Part shown: positions 10,076 to 19,418 of the stretch, in pieces | Position numbering within the stretch: position 1 is the first letter of the stretch | Layout of the letters: every line of letters starts with the position of its first letter | NCBI GenBank assembly: GCA_017557525.1 | Contig: JAFYYN010000045.1 | Coordinates: forward strand, 1 to 61,098 | Reading direction: 5' to 3' | Length of the DNA stretch: 61,098 bases | Source: Lachnospiraceae bacterium | GTDB taxonomy: Bacteria; Bacillota; Clostridia; Lachnospirales; Lachnospiraceae | Notes under the pieces: generated by a model | Told to the model about the DNA's origin: nothing | Database searches by the model: none | Seen by the model: only the letters and a program-made list of their open reading frames with translations | Made by a program: the position numbers and the translations under genes

Positions 10076-10380
10076 GAGGTACGGTCCAATGAAAACCTAA
10101 GCCCAATTTCAAAGAAATACAAATTTAAAGAAACGAGGTACGGTCCAAAGGAAACAGTAGCTTAACTTCAAAAAAATATTAAAGAATTGGAGGTACGGTC
10201 CAAAGGAGACAGTAGCTTAAATCAAAACAAAATCTAAAAGAAACGAGGTATAGTCCAAAGGACACTTAAGACTTAATCCAAACAAAATATTAAAGAAACG
10301 AGGTACAGTCCAAAGGACACTTAAGACTTAATCCAAACAAAAATATTAAAGAAACGGGGTAAGGTCCAATGGGATCATAA
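10076..10380 (+). repeat. Six-copy tandem repeat, ~55-bp period, core GAGGTACGGTCCAAAGGA
   Basis: Cores begin at 10076, 10135, 10190, 10245, 10300 and 10356, giving steps of 59, 55, 55, 55 and 56. Each has GAGGT (GGGGT in copy 6), a variable TACGG/TATAG/TACAG/TAAGG, then TCCAA and AGGA or TGRR, and an A-rich linker ending in AAAGAA. Linkers are conserved too, especially between copies 4 and 5, so this is tandem duplication, not a CRISPR with unique spacers. Copies 1 and 6 have ATG where copies 2-5 have AAG. In that frame every copy meets TAA after 3-6 codons. Confidence 0.9.
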
Positions 10381-10550
10381 TTCAAAAATAATTTACCGGC
10401 ACGGGACGCCGGTCTGGACCGAATGATAACTTCTTTTATATTCGGGTTATACATTCACCAATACGCATTAGGCGTAATGAATATAGATTTTTACATAGAT
10501 ATTAACCATAGGAGGTTAAAAATAGAATAAAATGAGTTTTGAGACAGTAA

Positions 10551-10602
10551 AGTAGGGCATCGGATCTGAGTGGAATCTCTTATCCGGTGCCCTACTTTTT
10601 TG
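10551..10602 (+). terminator. Strong terminator of the repeat RNA
   Basis: Fifteen bases at 10551-10565 pair with 10582-10596 (AGTAGGGCATCGG against CCGGTGCCCTACT with one G-U), followed by TTTTTTG. Confidence 0.92.
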
Positions 10603-10693
10603 TTTGTAGAATTGCAGAGATGACATTCTTGAAAAAACATTTGCAGAAGGGTAGAATCCAAGACTATTTAAAGAAAAAATATCTGAAAAGAAC

Positions 10694-10722
10694 TTGACTT
10701 ATTAATAAACCTATTCTATAAT
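10694..10722 (+). promoter_or_regulatory. Near-consensus sigma-A promoter of a second small RNA
   Basis: TTGACT (10694-10699), 17-bp spacer, TATAAT (10717-10722). The start is expected near 10729, exactly where the pairing element CAACAAG begins. Confidence 0.8.
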
Positions 10723-10728
10723 AAATAA

Positions 10729-10850
10729 CAACAAGAAACAATATTTGAGGACGGAACAGGCATCCGTCGCCCTTGTTGGAGATGCTGGAATGTCAACCAG
10801 CCAGATATTGTTTGACAAAAGCTCCTACTTGACAGTGGGAGCTTTTATAG
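10729..10850 (+). ncRNA. Candidate structured small RNA / orphan riboswitch-like element
   Basis: AAACAATAT (10736-10744) pairs with ATATTGTTT (10805-10813), enclosing GACGGA/TCCGTC (10750-10755 with 10763-10768) and GCTGG/CCAGC (10784-10788 with 10797-10801). The first transcribed bases CAACAAG (10729-10735) are complementary to CTTGTTG (10772-10778) inside that closed region, which would make a pseudoknot. A terminator-like hairpin AAAAGCTCC/GGAGCTTTT (10817-10846) follows. Beyond it lies only a decayed gene, so it is either a stand-alone sRNA or a riboswitch that has lost its gene. I do not recognise the family. Confidence 0.55.
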
Positions 10851-11090
10851 TTCAGATTTATCAAATTTCTGGAAGCAGCAATAACCTGTATCCGCTGTTT
10901 ACGATCTCTGAGGTATAAATATCGTAACAGTTGTTTTGCCGGGGATGGATTCGATTTCATAGAGCCGTTGCATTGCTGTTTTAGTCTGGGATTCGCAGCA
11001 GATACTGTAACAACGGATACCACTGTATACGCAAAGTGGAATGAGTTCTCTTCAGCACCGTATGTTCCTTCAACACCGGTCTGGGCGTAA
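10851..11090 (+). pseudogene. Remnant of a Listeria-Bacteroides (InlB B-type) repeat protein
   Basis: One frame is open from 10851 to the TAA at 11088 but has no ATG or ribosome site. Its end reads DTVTTDTTVYAKWNEFSS (from 11001); T-D-T-T-V-Y-A-K-W is the hallmark end of the InlB/Listeria-Bacteroides repeat found in large clostridial surface proteins. A further AAGTGG (K-W) follows in the same frame just after the stop. The rest does not resemble the repeat, consistent with decay or frameshifts. I read it as a fossil of the 3' end of a surface-protein gene. Confidence 0.4.
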
Positions 11091-11158
11091 AAGTGGAAGT
11101 TGCCGTTAAATGTCAATAAAAGATAACTATAGGAAGTTTTAACATGAATATGTAATAT

Positions 11159-11210
11159 AACAGGGAGTCTTACCATCTGATGTTTGATGGCAGGGCTTCC
11201 TGTTTTAATT
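11159..11210 (+). terminator. Terminator upstream of hrcA
   Basis: AACAGGgAG (11159-11167) pairs with CTtCCTGTT (11196-11204) and CCATC with GATGG inside; TTTTAATTGTTTT follows. It would close whatever is transcribed from 10729 and insulate the heat-shock operon. Confidence 0.75.
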
Positions 11211-11246
11211 GTTTTATAAATTTATAGAAAATTTAGAAAAAAAGTG

Positions 11247-11275
11247 TTGACAAAGGTTTTGATTGGTGATATCTT
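11247..11275 (+). promoter_or_regulatory. Sigma-A promoter of the hrcA-grpE-dnaK operon
   Basis: TTGACA (11247-11252), 17-bp spacer, TATCTT (11270-11275). The CIRCE operator starts 14 bp further on, covering the start of transcription. Confidence 0.85.
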
Positions 11276-11289
11276 ATAGCAAGAGGGTG

Positions 11290-11316
11290 TTAGCACTCCA
11301 TAATGATGAGTGCTAA
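11290..11316 (+). promoter_or_regulatory. CIRCE operator (HrcA binding site)
   Basis: TTAGCACTC (11290-11298), nine-base spacer, GAGTGCTAA (11308-11316): an exact match to the CIRCE inverted repeat. HrcA binding here represses the operon and is relieved when chaperones are occupied by unfolded protein. Confidence 0.98.
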
Positions 11317-11347
11317 CAAATCTAAAAAGATAGTAAGGAGAATGGGT

Positions 11348-12385
11348 ATGGAGCTGGATGACAGGAAACTGAAGATACTGCAGGCTATTATCAAGAACTA
11401 CCTGGAGACGGGTGAACCCGTTGGCTCGAGAACCATCTCCAAATACACGGATCTGAACTTGAGCTCGGCAACCATCAGAAATGAGATGGCAGACCTTGAG
11501 GAGCTTGGCTACATCATACAGCCCCATACATCCGCAGGCCGTATACCTACCGACAAGGGCTACAGATTATATGTAGACACCCTGATGCAGGAAAAGGTTG
11601 ACGAGGTCAACAACATGCGTGATGATCTCCTTGAAAAAGCCGACAGGATGGAAAACCTTTTGCAGCAGGTTGCAAAGATGCTAGCTGCAAACACCAACTA
11701 CGCAACGATGGTCACCACCCCTAAGTACCGCAGCAGGAAGATAAAATTCCTCCAGCTTACGGATGTGGATGAATACCAGGTGCTCGCAGTCATAGTGCTT
11801 GAGGGCAACATCGTAAAAAACAGGATGTTCAGGTCGGACGTAGCACTTGTCAAAGAGGACGTGCTCAAGCTTAACCTTGCATTAAATACATTCCTGCAGG
11901 GGCTTGACATAGAAGAGATAAACATCGGTCTGGTACAGAAGCTTAAAACCCAGGTGGGTGCATATCAGGAGCTGGTTTCGGAAATACTTGATGCGATAGC
12001 TACAGCAATTCAGGAAGAGGGCGACATAAGGGTTTATACCAGCGGAGCCACAAACATATTAAAGTATCCTGAGCTTTCCGATATGAACAAGGCAAGGGAC
12101 ATCCTTTCCACACTCGAAAACAAAGAGGAGCTTACACAGTTCGTTGAAAACGGTGATATAAAGCCGGATGAAAAGCGTGGCATACAGGTTTATATCGGTG
12201 ATGAAAATAAGGTAGATTCCATGAAGGATTGCTCGGTGGTAACGGCAACCTATGAGATAGAAGAAGGTATCTACGGCAAGGTCGGTATCATAGGACCCAA
12301 GAGAATGGACTATGAAAGAGTAGTCGGAACATTGCAGAACATGATGGGTCAGCTTGATGATATCTTCAAGAATAAGAAGCCTTAG
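11348..12385 (+). CDS. hrcA: Heat-shock repressor HrcA
   Basis: Transcriptional repressor of class I heat-shock genes. The N-terminal ~75 residues form a winged helix (LKILQAIIKNYLETGEPVGS, then SSATIRNEMADLEELGYI), followed by the GAF-like HrcA effector domain; GKVGIIGPKRMDYERVVG near the end is typical. I place the start at ATG 11348, seven bases after AAGGAG (11335-11340), giving 345 residues, the usual size. An in-frame ATG at 11303 lies inside CIRCE and is unlikely. First gene of hrcA-grpE-dnaK, autoregulated through the CIRCE just upstream. Confidence 0.97.
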   Translation: MELDDRKLKILQAIIKNYLETGEPVGSRTISKYTDLNLSSATIRNEMADLEELGYIIQPHTSAGRIPTDKGYRLYVDTLMQEKVDEVNNMRDDLLEKADRMENLLQQVAKMLAANTNYATMVTTPKYRSRKIKFLQLTDVDEYQVLAVIVLEGNIVKNRMFRSDVALVKEDVLKLNLALNTFLQGLDIEEINIGLVQKLKTQVGAYQELVSEILDAIATAIQEEGDIRVYTSGATNILKYPELSDMNKARDILSTLENKEELTQFVENGDIKPDEKRGIQVYIGDENKVDSMKDCSVVTATYEIEEGIYGKVGIIGPKRMDYERVVGTLQNMMGQLDDIFKNKKP

Positions 12386-12418
12386 TGTTACGGAAACGGT
12401 TTCAAAGGAGTGATTTAA

Positions 12419-13135
12419 ATGGGTAAGAAAAACAGAAAATTCAAAGGAAACGGTAAGGAGCACGAAATGGCCGATTTAAAGGAAAAGCTGCTTAAGGAAT
12501 CAGTTGAGGCAGCAAAGAAGAAAGCCGAGGCTGAGGCTGAGAAGGCAAAAGCAGAAAAAGAGAAGGCTGAAGAAACTATAGAAGAGGCAGCCGAAGAAGT
12601 TGAAAAGGCCGAGGGCACTGTCGAGAATGCTGCTGAAAGCACAGAGGGTGAAGGAGGAGAACTTCCTCCGGATGACAGTCCTATAAAAGACGGCCACGAC
12701 AAAAAAGATGAAAAGATAGCGGAGCTTAATGACAGACTCATAAGAAATCTTGCAGAGTTTGACAATTTCAGAAAGCGTACCGATAAAGAAAAATCCCAGA
12801 TGTTTGAGATGGGTGCTAAGAGCATCATAGAGAAGATCCTTCCGGCAATAGACAGCTTTGAGCTTGGCATGGCAGCTATGAGCGAGGAGGACAGGGCTTC
12901 AGGAGTAGGTCAGGGCATGGAAAAGATATACAAGCAGCTGATGACCATCCTTGAGGGAGCAGGAGTAAAGCAAATAGAGGCTTTAGGAAAGGAATTTGAT
13001 CCGAATCTCCACAATGCGGTAATGCATGAGGAAAACGAGGAGTTCGGTGAAAATACAGTTTCACAGGAGTTACAAAAGGGCTATATGTACAATGATTCGG
13101 TAATCAGGCACAGCATGGTAAAGGTTGCCAACTAG
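12419..13135 (+). CDS. grpE: Nucleotide exchange factor GrpE
   Basis: GrpE releases ADP from DnaK. The 238-residue protein has a long charged Lys/Glu/Ala-rich N-terminal tail (residues 1-95). The GrpE core follows: coiled coil ELNDRLIRNLAEFDNFRKRT, then IIEKILPAIDSFELGM, and the beta domain with FDPNLHNAVMHEE. AAAGGAG eight bases upstream supports the start. The tail is longer than in many homologues and low in complexity. It lies 33 bp downstream of hrcA. Confidence 0.97.
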   Translation: MGKKNRKFKGNGKEHEMADLKEKLLKESVEAAKKKAEAEAEKAKAEKEKAEETIEEAAEEVEKAEGTVENAAESTEGEGGELPPDDSPIKDGHDKKDEKIAELNDRLIRNLAEFDNFRKRTDKEKSQMFEMGAKSIIEKILPAIDSFELGMAAMSEEDRASGVGQGMEKIYKQLMTILEGAGVKQIEALGKEFDPNLHNAVMHEENEEFGENTVSQELQKGYMYNDSVIRHSMVKVAN

Positions 13136-13212
13136 TATTAAAGCATCATAGGTACAAAAGAGTAATCAACAAAGTAAATTAAGTATCGCCCGTTAAGGGC
13201 TGTAAAGATTAG

Positions 13213-15153
<1,941 letters not shown>

Positions 15154-15191
15154 TTAACTTATTAAGAAATCCTTAAAAATATTGTTTTCGC

Positions 15192-15220
15192 TTGATAGAG
15201 CGTAAGAATATTGATATAAT
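15192..15220 (+). promoter_or_regulatory. Promoter of dnaJ
   Basis: TTGATA (15192-15197), 17-bp spacer, TATAAT (15215-15220). No CIRCE copy is seen here, so dnaJ and the gene after it may be expressed independently of HrcA. Confidence 0.75.
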
Positions 15221-15253
15221 GAAGGGCGTGTGACAGGAAACTGTCCCGCCCTT
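15221..15253 (+). terminator. Hairpin after dnaK, overlapping the dnaJ start of transcription
   Basis: AAGGGCG (15222-15228) pairs with CGCCCTT (15247-15253), with GACAG/CTGTC nested inside. The tract after it is ATATTTG, a poor U-run, so termination would be partial. It also forms the first structure of the dnaJ leader. Confidence 0.5.
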
Positions 15254-15270
15254 ATATTTGAGATACAGAT

Positions 15271-15333
15271 ACTGTCCATTGTTTAACAATGATGCTTTAA
15301 AGTAAAGATAAGCATTCAGGATTTATGGACAGT
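15271..15333 (+). promoter_or_regulatory. Long nested hairpin in the dnaJ leader
   Basis: ACTGTCCAT (15271-15279) pairs perfectly with ATGGACAGT (15325-15333), and ATGCTT/AAGCAT is nested inside. It ends eight bases before the GGAG ribosome site (15341) of dnaJ. Its position suggests post-transcriptional control or mRNA protection; this is inference. Confidence 0.6.
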
Positions 15334-15353
15334 ATGAAACGGAGTGAGATAAG

Positions 15354-16496
15354 ATGGCAGACAAGAGAGATTACTATGAGGTGCTTGGCGTTGCTAAGGA
15401 CGCAAGTGCTGATGAGATAAAAAAAGCATACAGGCAGCTTGGAAAAAAATACCATCCTGATGTAAACCCGGGGGATAAGGAAGCAGAGGAGAAATTTAAG
15501 GAAGTCGGAGAAGCCTATGCTGTACTTAGTGACCCTGATAAGCGTCGCCAGTACGACCAGTACGGACATGCCGCATTTGAAAACGGCGGAGCCGGCGGGA
15601 TGGACTTCAGTTCCATGGACTTCTCCAGTATGTTCGGAGATCTCTTTGGCGGCTTAGGAGGTATTTTCGGAGACCTGTTCGGAGGCGGCGGACGTTCCAG
15701 CGGAGGTGTTCAGCGCGGAGCAAACACCAGGACAAGAGTACGCATCACCTTTGATGAGGCAATGAAGGGCGTTGATAAAGAAATCGACGTGACCCTAAAG
15801 GAAAAGTGCGAGACCTGTAACGGCACGGGAGCAAAGCCCGGATCAAAGGTTGAGACCTGTACACAGTGTGGTGGCAAGGGCCAGGTAGCATATACACGTC
15901 AGTCACTTTTCGGCATGACACAGAGCATTCAGGCTTGTCCTCAGTGCCGAGGTGCCGGAAAGATCATAAAAGAGAAGTGTAGTGCATGTCTTGGAAACGG
16001 TTATATTTCAAGAAAGAAGAAACTTTCTGTATCCATTCCCGCAGGTATTGACAGCGGTCAGTGCATAAGACTTGCAGGAAAGGGTGAGCCGGGTGTAAAC
16101 GGCGGAGCATACGGAGACCTTTTGGTAGAGGTTGATGTGAGCGATCATCCTATCTTCCAGCGTGAGGGCATGAACATTTACTCTAACGCATACATGAGCT
16201 TTGCACAGGCAGCTCTCGGCGGAGATGTAAGGATCCCTACCATAGACGGGGATGTTTTATATGAGGTTAAGCCCGGGACACAGACGGATACAAGGATCAG
16301 GCTGCGCGGAAAGGGCGTACCTTCGATAAGGGACAAGTCCTACAGGGGCGACCATTATGTAAACCTTGTGGTTCAGGTTCCGACTAAACTCAATTCAGAG
16401 CAGAAAGAGCTCTTAAAGAAGTTTGATGAATCATATTCCGGAAAGAAACCGGATGAGGGCACGGAGAAGAAAAAGAAGGGCTTTTTTAGCAAATGA
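15354..16496 (+). CDS. dnaJ: Hsp40 co-chaperone DnaJ
   Basis: Type I DnaJ of 380 residues that delivers substrates to DnaK and stimulates its ATPase. It has the J domain (HPD within [11 protein letters not shown], about residues 34-36), a Gly/Phe-rich linker with repeated GDLFGG blocks, four zinc motifs ([32 protein letters not shown]) and C-terminal substrate domains. GGAG lies ten bases upstream of the ATG. Its stop overlaps the next start (ATGA), so the GTPase-NYN gene is translationally coupled to it. Confidence 0.98.
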   Translation: MADKRDYYEVLGVAKDASADEIKKAYRQLGKKYHPDVNPGDKEAEEKFKEVGEAYAVLSDPDKRRQYDQYGHAAFENGGAGGMDFSSMDFSSMFGDLFGGLGGIFGDLFGGGGRSSGGVQRGANTRTRVRITFDEAMKGVDKEIDVTLKEKCETCNGTGAKPGSKVETCTQCGGKGQVAYTRQSLFGMTQSIQACPQCRGAGKIIKEKCSACLGNGYISRKKKLSVSIPAGIDSGQCIRLAGKGEPGVNGGAYGDLLVEVDVSDHPIFQREGMNIYSNAYMSFAQAALGGDVRIPTIDGDVLYEVKPGTQTDTRIRLRGKGVPSIRDKSYRGDHYVNLVVQVPTKLNSEQKELLKKFDESYSGKKPDEGTEKKKKGFFSK

Positions 16497-19285
16497 AAAG
16501 ATTCGTGATCGGGATACTGGCGCATGTTGACGCAGGAAAGACAACACTTTCCGATACTATCCTGTATTTATGTAAAAGTATACGTAAGCCGGGAAGGGTC
16601 GATAAAAAAGACTCCTTCCTGGATTCTTATGCCTTAGAAAGAGAAAGGGGCATCACCATATTTTCAAAACAGGCTGTTTTTGAATATGGTGATGTCTCTT
16701 TTACTTTGCTTGACACACCGGGACACGTCGATTTTTCGGCAGAGATGGAAAGGACTCTTGCGGTACTTGATGCCGCAGTACTTGTTGTAAGCGGCCCCGA
16801 GGGTATACAGGCACATACAAGGACTCTCTGGAAGCTACTTAAAAGCTATGATATACCCACATTTATCTTTATAAACAAGATGGACAGAAATGTAAGGGGC
16901 AGCAGGGATATTTCGGTGGAATTAAAGAACGGTCTCTCTCAGCATTGTGTAGATATGACTGTATTTTTTACTGACAGTGCCTCTAAAGCCGAACGTGAAG
17001 CTGTTTTTGAGGAGATTTCCCTGTGCGATGAGGCGCTTTTAGAACATTATGTGGAAAACGGGACAATAGAGGATGAAAAAATAGGCGAGCTGATAACTGA
17101 CAGAAACTTGTTCCCCTGCTTTTATGGATCCGCCCTAAAGCAGGAGGGCGTATTTGCATTACTTGAGGCTATGAGGAGATTTCTGCCCGAGATAGAGTAC
17201 GGAGATAACCTCGCCGGCAGGGTAATAAAGACCGGAAGGGATACCTCGGGGAAAAGAGTTACCTACATTAAGCTTACAGGCGGCAAGATAAAAAACAGGG
17301 ATCAAATCGACTATGTTGCTGACGGTGAGGAGTTTTCCGAAAAGGTAAACGAGATAAGAGTATATAATGGTGAAAAATATGAAAATATAGACAGTGCGGT
17401 AAGCGGAATGGTTGTAGGCCTGACCGGGCTTTCAAACCTGTCTGCCGGAGCAGTTATCGGCGAGGAGGAGCCCCTGCCTGAGAAAAAGCTCACTCCCGTA
17501 CTTATATACAGGATTGCCGAGGAACCGGGTAGACTCAGAGAACTCTTACCTGTTTTCAGGGAACTCGAAGAAGAGGAGCCACAGCTTAACGTCCACTGGA
17601 ATGAGGACGTAAAGGAGCTCCAGATAAGCATCATGGGCGAGATACAGCTCGAGGTTTTAAGAGCTAAGCTCGTCGAAAAGATTGGAGCAGAGGTCTCATT
17701 CGACAAGGGTAGTATAATTTATAAGGAAACCGTCTCGGCACCCGTACTTGGGGTTGGACATTACGAGCCCTTAAGGCATTATGCCGAAGCTCAGCTTGTG
17801 ATAGAGCCGGGAGAGCCCGGCAGCGGTATAGTATTTGTTTCCGAGGTACCAAAAGAGGAGCTTGAAACCAACTGGCAGCGCCTTATCATGACTCATATTT
17901 ATGAGAGAGAGCATCCCGGATGTCTTATCGGTGCGCCGATCGATGATGTAAAGATCACACTGGTCGGGGGCAGGGCTCACCAGAAGCATACAGAGGGCGG
18001 CGATTTCAGGCAGGCTACCTACAGAGCCGTAAGACAGGGGCTAATGAAGGCTTATGCATCAGGAAAGGCGAGACTCCTTGAGCCATATTATGATTTTGTA
18101 CTGGAGCTGCCCAAGGAATACACCGGCAGGGCTATGACCGATATAGACAGGAAATCCGGAAAGATAACGGGGCATCAGGAGTCCGGCGAGGACGGTATGG
18201 TGCTTTTATCGGGTACCGCACCTGTATCGGAAATTTCGGGATATTCCAAGGATGTTACCGCATATACAAAAGGCCTTGGCAGCTTTTATACAACATTTGC
18301 AGGGTATCGCCCCTGTCACAACGAAAGCGAGATAATAAAGCAGAGGGGCTATGACCCCTTAACTGATATGAGAAACCCGTCGTATTCCGTATTCTGTGCC
18401 CATGGAGCAGGCTTTGCCGTAGAGTGGGATCAGGTGGATAATTACAAGCATGTCGATGTCGATATAGACTTTAATGCAGGTGACAACGGGACTCCTACAA
18501 ATAATATAGCAGCGGGCACGGATTACGATAGTGACAATTTAAGTAAAACCGCAAACACATGGACTATCAGGGAAGTAAAGATAAAGGATGAGCCTTCAGA
18601 TGACGGCACAAAGGGGTCGGGCTCCGGAGAGATGATCATATCCGGTGATGAGATCAATTCCATTATAAACAGGACCTTCTATGCAAATAAAAAGGCGGAA
18701 TATAAAAATCCTTTCAGAAAGCACAGAAATACAGGTGAAGGTAAGGGCATGCAGGGTGGCTCAGGTTCGGCATCCCAAAACCAGAACAAAAACATAAAAA
18801 AGCCCGAATATCTTTTGGTAGACGGTTACAACATAATATTTGCATGGGATGAGCTAAAGTCGATAGCCGCAGATAATCTGGACGCAGCCCGTGACAGGCT
18901 AAACGAAATACTCTCCAATTACAGGGCAGTTAAAAACTGTGAGATTATTGCTGTCTACGATGCATACAGAGTTGCAGGTCACCCTACGGAGTACCTTAAG
19001 CTCGGCAATATCAATATAGTATTTACAAAGGAGGCAGAAACTGCCGACAGGTTTATCGAGCGCTTTGCCCATGAAAATGCCTCTAAGTACGATGTGACCG
19101 TTGCTACAAGCGACGGCTTAGAGCAGATAATAATACGCGGTCAGGGTGCAAAGCTCTTAAGTGCCAGGGATTTCAGGGAAGAAGTTGACCGTACATCGCA
19201 GCATATCCGTGAAAATATGGACAGAAAAAACGACAGCTTTAGCCTAAAGCATACTATGGATACAAAAATCACCGGATTATTTTAG
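16493..19285 (+). CDS. TetM/EF-G-like ribosomal GTPase fused to a YacP/Rae1-like NYN nuclease
   Basis: Residues 1-~640 are a translation GTPase of the ribosomal-protection (TetM/TetO) branch. Visible are G1 AHVDAGKTT (10-18), [15 protein letters not shown] (~76-83), NKMD (~127-130), [12 protein letters not shown]-type domains II-V and the end motif [11 protein letters not shown]. After a low-complexity linker (~645-768) comes a NYN/PIN-like domain (~770-900) beginning [11 protein letters not shown], with VYDAYR and TSDGLEQ carrying the expected acidic residues. This resembles YacP/Rae1, a ribosome-dependent mRNA endonuclease. Total 930 residues, against ~640 for TetM and ~170 for YacP. It overlaps dnaJ by four bases. 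Family knowledge predicts A-site binding and mRNA cleavage; whether it protects from tetracycline cannot be told. Confidence 0.9.
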   Translation: MKRFVIGILAHVDAGKTTLSDTILYLCKSIRKPGRVDKKDSFLDSYALERERGITIFSKQAVFEYGDVSFTLLDTPGHVDFSAEMERTLAVLDAAVLVVSGPEGIQAHTRTLWKLLKSYDIPTFIFINKMDRNVRGSRDISVELKNGLSQHCVDMTVFFTDSASKAEREAVFEEISLCDEALLEHYVENGTIEDEKIGELITDRNLFPCFYGSALKQEGVFALLEAMRRFLPEIEYGDNLAGRVIKTGRDTSGKRVTYIKLTGGKIKNRDQIDYVADGEEFSEKVNEIRVYNGEKYENIDSAVSGMVVGLTGLSNLSAGAVIGEEEPLPEKKLTPVLIYRIAEEPGRLRELLPVFRELEEEEPQLNVHWNEDVKELQISIMGEIQLEVLRAKLVEKIGAEVSFDKGSIIYKETVSAPVLGVGHYEPLRHYAEAQLVIEPGEPGSGIVFVSEVPKEELETNWQRLIMTHIYEREHPGCLIGAPIDDVKITLVGGRAHQKHTEGGDFRQATYRAVRQGLMKAYASGKARLLEPYYDFVLELPKEYTGRAMTDIDRKSGKITGHQESGEDGMVLLSGTAPVSEISGYSKDVTAYTKGLGSFYTTFAGYRPCHNESEIIKQRGYDPLTDMRNPSYSVFCAHGAGFAVEWDQVDNYKHVDVDIDFNAGDNGTPTNNIAAGTDYDSDNLSKTANTWTIREVKIKDEPSDDGTKGSGSGEMIISGDEINSIINRTFYANKKAEYKNPFRKHRNTGEGKGMQGGSGSASQNQNKNIKKPEYLLVDGYNIIFAWDELKSIAADNLDAARDRLNEILSNYRAVKNCEIIAVYDAYRVAGHPTEYLKLGNINIVFTKEAETADRFIERFAHENASKYDVTVATSDGLEQIIIRGQGAKLLSARDFREEVDRTSQHIRENMDRKNDSFSLKHTMDTKITGLF

Positions 19286-19418
19286 CAATATTTGGGCATT
19301 TTGACGGTAATTATTGTATAGAGTAGAAAAGAACTTTGTGATATTATTCATTATTGTGGTCGAAGATTAGAAATTTTTTCGTAAAAAACAACAAAATCTA
19401 CGGAGAAAATAAAGAGAT

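Larger units (their letters stand above)
9977..10602 (+). ncRNA. Unrecognised ~620-nt non-coding RNA with six tandem repeats
   Basis: The predicted transcript runs from the consensus promoter (start near 9977) to a strong terminator (10551-10602) and holds no credible gene. It has an unstructured A-rich 5' part, six tandem repeats (10076-10380) and three successive hairpins. These are CCGGC/GCCGG (10396-10412), CCGAAT/ATTCGG (10419-10445) and CATTCA..TACGC/GCGTA..TGAATA (10452-10483). An isolated AGGAGG (10510-10515) and a seven-codon frame (10532-10555) whose stop lies in the terminator stem come last. A regulatory sponge RNA (for ribosomes, an RNA-binding protein or another RNA) is inference. 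I recognise no known RNA family; 6S, tmRNA, SRP RNA and the common riboswitches do not fit. Confidence 0.7.

Noticed and set aside
10076-10380. CRISPR array
   Set aside because: Period is regular, but the parts between cores are similar to each other (copies 4 and 5 nearly identical), cores are short and imperfect, and no cas genes are present.
10532-10555. Seven-codon gene MSFETVK
   Set aside because: AGGAGG lies 16 bases before the ATG, too far for normal initiation, and the stop is in the terminator stem; kept only as an observation under the repeat RNA.
10793-11176. 127-codon frame on the minus strand
   Set aside because: No family resemblance, no ribosome site, and the plus strand carries a recognisable repeat-protein remnant there; it also runs through the small RNA's terminator.
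16493-18400. Plain tetracycline-resistance gene
   Set aside because: The GTPase is chromosomal, coupled to dnaJ, long, and fused to a nuclease domain; resistance cannot be claimed from sequence.
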